NCBI GenBank assembly: GCA_028023455.1
Contig: JAQFVV010006342.1
Coordinates: 765,001-829,000 of the forward strand
Direction of reading: 5' to 3'
Length of the DNA stretch: 64,000 nt
Source: Epiperipatus broadwayi
Lineage: Eukaryota > Onychophora > Udeonychophora > Euonychophora > Peripatidae
Part shown: one piece after another, positions 57,600 to 64,000 of the stretch
How positions within the stretch are numbered: the stretch's first letter is position 1
How the letters are laid out: each line of letters begins with the position of its first letter
Made by a program: the position numbers and the translations under genes
Notes under the pieces: model-generated
What the model was told of the DNA's origin: nothing
Seen by the model: the letters and a program-made list of their open reading frames with translations, nothing else
Databases searched by the model: none

Positions 57600-59340
57600 G
57601 TCATGAATAAACTAAGATCTTTTAACAGCTGCATCTTAATGAGGTTTACACAACTTCTCAAAATCAGAAGAGTAATTTGATATTCTCCAACAATCATTCA
57701 AATATTTATCCAGTATGCATGATCTAAAGTTATTTTTAATAAATTGCATTACAGAAAATGTGACTTCACTTAGATAAGTATATTCAAAAAAAGATTTCAG
57801 CACCAATAACAATTTTTAAATATTGTGTACTTTTATGTATCAACTAATTTCCAAAATTTTCTGTCCATGATCAGAGCTTCATTTTGTAATTTTATAATTT
57901 CTAATTCTAAATTTTCTACAATTGCTGTGCTAAATTTACTTAATTCTGCATTAAAATAGTAATGACAAAATTATGCATTGAATTTTCAAAGAAAAATAAA
58001 ACTGATTCCAAATTGTTAAATTGATGAAACCTCTCATTAAATTTATTAGTTAATTTTGTTTAGGTAACAGACATATACTAGAGAATCTAATTGTGTTTCT
58101 GGAAATATTTTTGACATATGTGGAAAATGTGTAAAGGAATTTTTTAGCAGGTGCAAACCCCCAAAAATTAATTTTTTAAATGTTTTAATAGCACTTACCA
58201 TATCTACAAAATCTTAATTTTCACCTTGTAGTTCAAGATTTAGCTGGTTTAATTTCTGACAAATATCGACAAAATAAAAATTTTGAGAACACTATAGACC
58301 TCCTTTTTTAGCAATCAAATTAAGAAAACAATCTAATATTTTGCCTTTGTCAAGCCACTTCATGCTGAGCACCTCTTCTAATAGTTTTTTTTTAAATGTA
58401 TGTGTTGTAATGGTACAACTCTTATAGAATTTATAATTTTAGTTATGGGATCCAAAACATGGTTAAATGAAAGAACTTTAGTGCACAGAATTTGCTGACG
58501 TAATCGCAAAAAATTCAGGAAATGATTAATCTTTTCTACATAAGAATACAAATCCTTTGTTTTTATTGATCATTACTAGAGCTCTATCAGTTGTAAATGA
58601 AGATAATTTATATAAAGGAAGTTTTCTTCCAAAATAAAACTTTTAAAAATTTGATATTTTCACCTCTTGTTTTTTTGTTGTTGACAAAAGGCATAACATT
58701 TCTTCATTCACAGAATAATCTTCTAAAACCATTCTTATTATTATTAACTTGTTACATCTAAAGATTCATCCATTTGAAGTGATTACCAAGGGCACTTATC
58801 CATATCAGTTTCAAGTTAATCTTTGATATTAGCAGATATTTCAGCAGATCTTTTTTATTGTATTCCATGATAATTGTAAATCATTTATTGCAATGAGTAT
58901 TTTTTATTTGCTAGATAAAGTATTGAAGAAAAAATCGGCAACAGTAGTAAAGAATCTTCAAATAATTCCCCATCTAAATATAATTTATTCTTCTTTACAA
59001 AAAAAAAAAGTGCAATTTTGAATGATACTATAGTAACATTTTTTGATTTATCTTGCACTTTTTAAACGATAATTGCTGGCTTGATTTTTTTTCCAAACTA
59101 TTTATCTTTTCTAATATCACTTTAGAGTATATATTTTTGATTGAAATTCATATGTTCTAATCTAAAATGCCTTTCAATATTTCCCGGTCAATGCATTTGA
59201 CATACGGAAAAGAAATATTATATTTTCTAATTGTTATGCCACATATGGCATGTCCCTTTATTTTGACAAAACAATATTCTTTTTTCTATTCTTTTTGGAA
59301 GTTGTAAAAACAAGGCCATTTACTTGATGCTGCTTCATTC
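57600..59340 (-). pseudogene. hAT transposase relic, GTF2IRD2/Charlie8-like
   Basis: Minus-strand pieces, in order: EYCFVKIKGHAIC and RHFRLEHMNFNQKYIL (degenerate BED finger, about 59300-59130); KSKNVTIVSFKIALFFFVKK, NKLYLDGELFEDSLL; ETDMDKCPW, SLQMDESLDVTS (catalytic Asp region, about 58790-58750); EVLSMKWLDKGKIL; DICQKLNQLNLELQGEN, FVDMVSAIKTFKK; then TYLSEVTFSVMQFIKNNFR (C-terminal dimerisation motif, about 57785-57725). Many stops and frameshifts break it. The Asp in QMDES is kept. It would act on the hAT ends at 56381 and 59748. Confidence 0.85.
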
Positions 59341-59756
59341 ATGTTAGTGAAGTTTTTTTTTTTTTGTTATAAACAAGTAATTTTTATCAAAAAAATAATT
59401 ATTATAAATTCACAAAGCATTTTAACAGATAGTGTATGTAATTCAAAATTTTAATCTTAATTGACTTGTAGGACAACAAACTCTCAATAGACATACAGCT
59501 GATATTGTGCATACAGCATTACAGTAAGAAAAAGACAGAGGAAGTTAAGGCAATAACAATACTTGATTGGACAGTAATATTAATGTTTTTTATATTTTTA
59601 TTATTATAAAATTATTATTATTTATTTTTTAATTATCTTTACACATTTAAAAAAAAGTTTGAGAAATGATGTTTTAAATATATTTTTTAGGTGATCGTAT
59701 CACAAATGCTTAGAAGACCAATCATGGGCACAGAATTGACCATCTCTGATGTAAAT

Positions 59757-61328
59757 GATTATTTCGCTGATTTTTATAGGCTAAAATATATTAGTAATGT
59801 TAAATACATCTGTGCACAGATATAATTTTAAAATATATCAATAATTAAATGTTATTTTCATTATTTCTACAGGCTGATATTATTCTATTTTAAAAATATA
59901 TAAATAACTAAATGTTAAACATGTATAATACATGCAAACATGCGCATGATTATATAAAAATAAAATATTTCAATTATTAATTATTAATTTGCTTTTAAAA
60001 TATGTAAAAGCTACTACATTCTTTCATAAGAAAATGGTACATTAGTTTAGAGTGAACTTATTTAGAAGTTTTAAATGATACCTTTCATCGTGAGTGATTA
60101 AATGATTAGCAGAAGAATTGTGGGAAATATAATTTTACCTAGCCATACATTTAATTAACACACAATATCATTATATATATTTTGAATCAGCTAATGAAAC
60201 AATGAGCTGTTTATTTAATTGTTAAGAATGGCAAACATCCTTATGTTGGTAAGATGGTTAAATCTGATTTCAAATGCTAGAAGAAATTTCACCAAAATAA
60301 TTTTCAATCAAGTTTTCTGTTAAATACATGTTCTTCAAATTCTGTAATATCAGCATTTTAATTTTCTAATTGTTTTATGTCTATAGTATATTTTTTATCT
60401 GTTTTAAAACAGCTTATTTTATTTGTTTGAAAATAATAACTGTATCTTCAAAAATTATCCTCTTTAATTAAATATATATATATTTCTTAATTTAAAAAAA
60501 TAAAATCTACGTTTTTAAATAAAATTGACTATTTATTATTTATATAACATATATTTACTTAAATATATATATATATTGGTTTAAAATATTAATCAAACTT
60601 TAACAAAGTTGATAAATAATTTAAAAATAAATACAATTTAATTAAAATTTCAAACCAGTTTCATTTCTTATAGGAATGTGTCAAGAAGTCTCCTTTTAAT
60701 AATTACATAAACTATAGCAATTCCATCCAATGGACATTATTCAAATTATAATATATTAAAAACATTAAAAGTAATATATATATTATGTAAAGATTAACAA
60801 ATAAATACAAGCTTATTACTATCTCAATTTTTAATATATAATTCAAATCTACAAAAAATGATATTTTAATTATGCTTTTAAAGTTTCCAATTATCTAACA
60901 TACCTAATTGTACTGGAGGCTTTAAAAGGTAATTAAAATATTTTTTGTAGATGTGATTTATGCACTAAAAAATTAGAAGTCAATATTAAGCTTATATTTA
61001 TTGATCAATCTATATATATAAGTTTCAATGATATTCATTGGATAAAGTTTGTCATGTGATTATTCCTATTTGGAATGAAAACTGGTTTGATGTCCTAAAA
61101 AAAATTATTTTTTTTAAAGTTTTTTTATTATCAATTTTATTTAAGATTTTATTTAAGATTGATTAATATTTTAAATTTTATAATGAAAACAACATTTAGG
61201 ACAATTTTTAAATTTGAATTTTTTTATCTGAAATGAAATACATATTGATATAGAGCAACTAATAAATTATTATAAATTACTTAAGAAATACTTTTCTAGT
61301 ATCTCTCCCTCAGAAACTCATTTATAAC
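59757..61328. other. AT-rich intergenic sequence, no gene seen
   Basis: Multiple (TA)n stretches; no coding features or repeat families recognised. Confidence 0.4.
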
Positions 61329-61341
61329 ATTAATTTGAAAC

Positions 61342-61519
61342 TAATGAGTACCACTTTTCATACAATAGCGCCACCGAGTGCAAGCCTTCATAATCAACGA
61401 ATGCAGAAAGATTTGTGCATAAAATCCTTTGATTAAGGCTTGCACTTGGTGGCACTACTGTATGGAGAATGGTACTCTTATTAACAGCATGTGTGCACAT
61501 ATGAAATGGTGATCATGTG
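61342..61519 (-). mobile_element. Hairpin family A element, GAGTACC subtype
   Basis: ATTAATTTGAAAC (61329-61341) and ATTAATTTGAATC (61520-61532) flank it, 12 of 13 alike. The arm GAGTACCACTTTTCATAC pairs with GTATGGAGAATGGTACTC. These outer arm bases differ from the usual AACAGGCAAAACTCTCC yet still complement each other. On the plus strand the reversed leader (AAATGGTGATCATGTG) is at the right end. Confidence 0.8.
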
Positions 61520-61532
61520 ATTAATTTGAATC

Positions 61533-62880
61533 CTTGCATTGAAATTAAATAGAAATTTATTTTTTTTTAAACTATTTCTCAACCATGAATACCCGAGTAT
61601 ATATAGATATGACTGATACACACTCATATCTTTATATAGACATAATGTCTATTTTTACAAATATCACACACTAAATGTTTTATTTCTATTAACAAGGACA
61701 TGAAGAAATTAATTTTTCAGGAGTATCATTGGTTTTAATTCGCATCCATTTTAAACTTATTTATTTTTAATTTGGCATTATTTATTTCAGGGATATTAAA
61801 AAAAAATTACTGCTTCACAAAATACCGACAATACCCATTCATTACATTATAATGATATATATCTTTTTTATATAAAAAAATCTTTATATTTTTAATAATT
61901 TTATATTAGCCAACTTCTATATTTATCATTATTCTTTTAACTGGTTAATATAAATCTATATTGATTTCTAATCTTTTAAATAAATTTTATATCCAATTTA
62001 GTCTCAGTTTATAGAGAAAAGGCAAATTTTGTCCAATACTTAATACAACCATATTTTTAATATTATAATGAACATTTTTATATTCCAGCCTTATAGAAGT
62101 CCAATATTTTATCACTTTCTTCTCCTTCTGAAACCATTTATAATAAATCATCTGACTATAAAACAAAAAAAAATACAGAAAGTTTTATTCATCAATCTCC
62201 TATTCCCATTCAAAACCATCAAATATACAAATAAATGAATGGCCTTTCATTAACATGCAATCTCATTATTACTTAATCTAGATAAAGATGAAGGGGATTT
62301 CATTGAAACATTGGCCCCTTAATTCAATGAATGAATTTGCTGTTTTTGGTAAAAGAAGAATTTGTTAAAAATTTAGAAACTCTGACAGGATTATTTGTAC
62401 ACTGGATGGAATAATTTCTTTATGCAGAATACTAATACATGTTATGACCCAAAAAGTTTTTATTTTCAACCATATTTAATGTTTTCACAAAAATTGATTG
62501 AAAATTAGTTTATTATAGTGGTTGTCATTAAAAGTGCACTCAGCTAACTAAAAAAATGAAAAAAAAACCTGCTTCATAAAGCATAAGTACATACATATGC
62601 AAAAGAATTATACATAATAACTATATAATCCAATGGTTATTCTCTCAAAAGATCATGTGATGTTTAAGCACCATAAGTTGAGCTTAAATTAAGATCTTTT
62701 AGTTTTCAAGTTTGAAAAAAAAATGAATTGGAATAAATCAATTAATTTTTATTTAAATATCTTGTAATCTATCAAAATCATCATTTTAATGATTATTAAT
62801 GTATTACATAATAAAGATCTGTTCAATAGCTTCTCCATATTACTACAGAAAGCCTCTTTATTACCTGTTCATCTCAGATA
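61533..62880. other. AT-rich intergenic sequence, no gene seen
   Basis: No feature recognised. Two short phrases near 62650-62690 (GATCATGTGATGTTTAAGCA) recall the family A leader but have no hairpin beside them. Confidence 0.35.
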
Positions 62881-62884
62881 TGGT

Positions 62885-63740
62885 CTCTTTCTTGTCCCTT
62901 TCTAATTGTTGGGATTCACTTTAAAAATCCAGTTCTTCATTTATTATCATCTATTTTAATAATATGTCCAGCCAACCTTTTCAGTCCTTTAATGTTTTTC
63001 ATTATCCTCAACATTTATTTTTTCATACTTCTCTGTACAGGCTGTAGTTTCTTTGCCTCATTTTATTACAAATCCAAGTTTTTGATCCACAAATAATTAG
63101 TGCAAAAACATATTTGCTAACTCCCCCCCACCATTCCTAAAAATTTTTGTCTTCTACTGAAAGCCCAGTTTCAAATTTAATTCTAGGATTATTTTTTCCA
63201 TTATGTTTTCATCTGTATTAATAATATAACCAAGATATTTACAGTTTTAATCTTTTTTTCTAATTTATTATTATTATTAAAATATATTTTTAACTTTTTC
63301 TGAACAGCTAAGCTATTAAAAGTTTATTCAATGTTGTTAGTAAATTCTCTTAAATCATGTATTCCTGTTTTTAGCCAACATTTTTTGACGCTTTTTTATC
63401 ACTATGAGGCGCTGTTTCCAAAAACAACTATAGTTGCAATAAATAATTTCTATTTTTATTTCTTTTGCATGTCATTTCAAATCATAAATATTTTTTTATA
63501 AAATTGCACTAAAGAGTTTGCAGAAAGATAGAACTTTTTTGCATACATTTTTTATCTATGTTAAATTATTCTTTACCATGTAACCATAATCAATACTAAT
63601 TGATTTTGATGAATATTCTTTGAAATTTGGAACTATTCTGAATCTATGTCATTTATATTATAAAGTGTTATGCTGTCACATGCTTTTCCATAATCTACAA
63701 GTTCAATGCAAAATGAAAAATCTTACTTATCTTTTTAATT
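62885..63740 (-). pseudogene. Old RTE LINE relic (copy E), minus strand
   Basis: On the minus strand, [10 protein letters not shown]-like LVDYGKACDSI lies near 63710-63665, then NCKYLGYIINTDENI near 63255-63215, a LIICGSKTWIC-type region near 63095-63065, and GHIIKIDDNK and KRPYLRW-like sequence down to 62885. This order matches the RT and C-terminal parts of copies A and B, with heavy decay. The 5' half is absent or beyond recognition. Confidence 0.8.
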
Positions 63741-63928
63741 TTTCCTAATATTTAATATTTTTGTTTATTTTGAGTTCAAAATTCTTTAGAGAATTTTGTA
63801 ATTATATTAGTAATTGTCTGAAAGTTTTGTAAATTCTATTTTTTTTTTTTTTTGTAATTTCCTTATAAAATTACTGATCATCTAGAATTTGTGCCAAAAA
63901 GGAATTTATTGTTAACTAAAAGAACACT

Positions 63929-64000
63929 AAACCACTAAACATCACATGATCACTATCTCTTATACTAGCACATAATTGTTATTAAACAAGGCAAAACTCT
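63929..64000 (+). mobile_element. Left end of another hairpin family A element (cut by window edge)
   Basis: AAACCACTAAACATCACATGATCACTATCT...TTATTAAACAAGGCAAAACTCT repeats the leader and first arm bases of the 53516-54299 copy (AACAAGGC subtype) almost exactly. The rest lies outside the window. Confidence 0.75.

Larger units (their letters stand above)
56381..59748 (-). mobile_element. hAT DNA transposon with TIRs and 8-bp TSD
   Basis: The left end CAGGGTGGCCAACCTTTCTG (56381) and, inverted, the right end CAGAGATGGTCAATTCTGTG (59748) are hAT-like imperfect terminal repeats. Directly outside lie ATATAAAT (56373-56380) and ATGTAAAT (59749-59756), 7 of 8 alike, fitting the 8-bp hAT duplication. 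Total 3368 bp. It contains the transposase relic at 57600-59340, a family A hairpin element and SINE fragments. Confidence 0.75.

Noticed and set aside
62640-62700. Another family A element (GATCATGTGATGTTTAAGCA)
   Set aside because: Only a short leader-like phrase; no hairpin arm or flanking duplication seen.

Overview
This is a strongly AT-rich stretch of animal nuclear DNA made almost entirely of transposable-element relics and simple repeats. I found no convincing host gene, exon, rRNA, functional tRNA or CRISPR. RTE and Tx1/L1-like LINEs, a Ty3/gypsy retrotransposon, BED-finger hAT transposons, a piggyBac MITE, tRNA-derived SINEs and long (GT)n tracts together suggest an invertebrate metazoan. 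A mollusc, perhaps a cephalopod, is my guess, but the sequence does not prove it.

Layout. 1-5.8 kb: a hAT end, then a minus-strand Tx1/L1-like LINE relic split by a young RTE LINE (copy A, 1299-4480). 6-12.5 kb: hairpin element B1, a (GT)n tract, hairpin element A1, a Mutator-like MITE and an RTE 3' stub. 14-27 kb: small hairpin elements, SINEs, an old RTE relic with a nested hairpin element, and the large near-perfect palindrome B2. 28.0-34.0 kb: a decayed minus-strand Ty3/gypsy provirus with two LTRs; its reverse transcriptase is interrupted by a TTAA-flanked piggyBac MITE. 35.6-36.7 kb: a ~400-bp tandem repeat with a SINE inserted in one unit. 37.9-43.2 kb: an old RTE relic followed immediately, head to tail, by young RTE copy B. 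43.6-45.7 kb: a ZBED5/SCAND3-like hAT relic. 45.9-53.4 kb: low-complexity and inverted-repeat sequence. 53.5-54.3 kb: the largest family A hairpin. 56.4-59.7 kb: a GTF2IRD2-like hAT with recognisable TIRs and 8-bp TSDs. 61.3 kb to the end: another hairpin element, a minus-strand RTE relic and the start of one more hairpin element.

The most interesting signal is two dispersed families (A and B) built alike: a one-sided 5' leader of about 50-60 bp followed by an inverted repeat that would fold into a long hairpin. They look like MITEs. However, most copies have 10-15 bp direct repeats at their edges, and one family A copy is a 50-bp 5'-truncated stub that still has its flanking repeats. Both points are hallmarks of LINE-type target-primed reverse transcription. 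The hairpin arms also co-vary between subfamilies, and arm length ranges from about 30 to about 290 bp. This fits hairpin retroposons that grow by snap-back copying.

None of the autonomous elements here has an intact reading frame. Breaks were judged by comparing copies and family motifs by eye; no alignment, repeat-library search or identity calculation was run.
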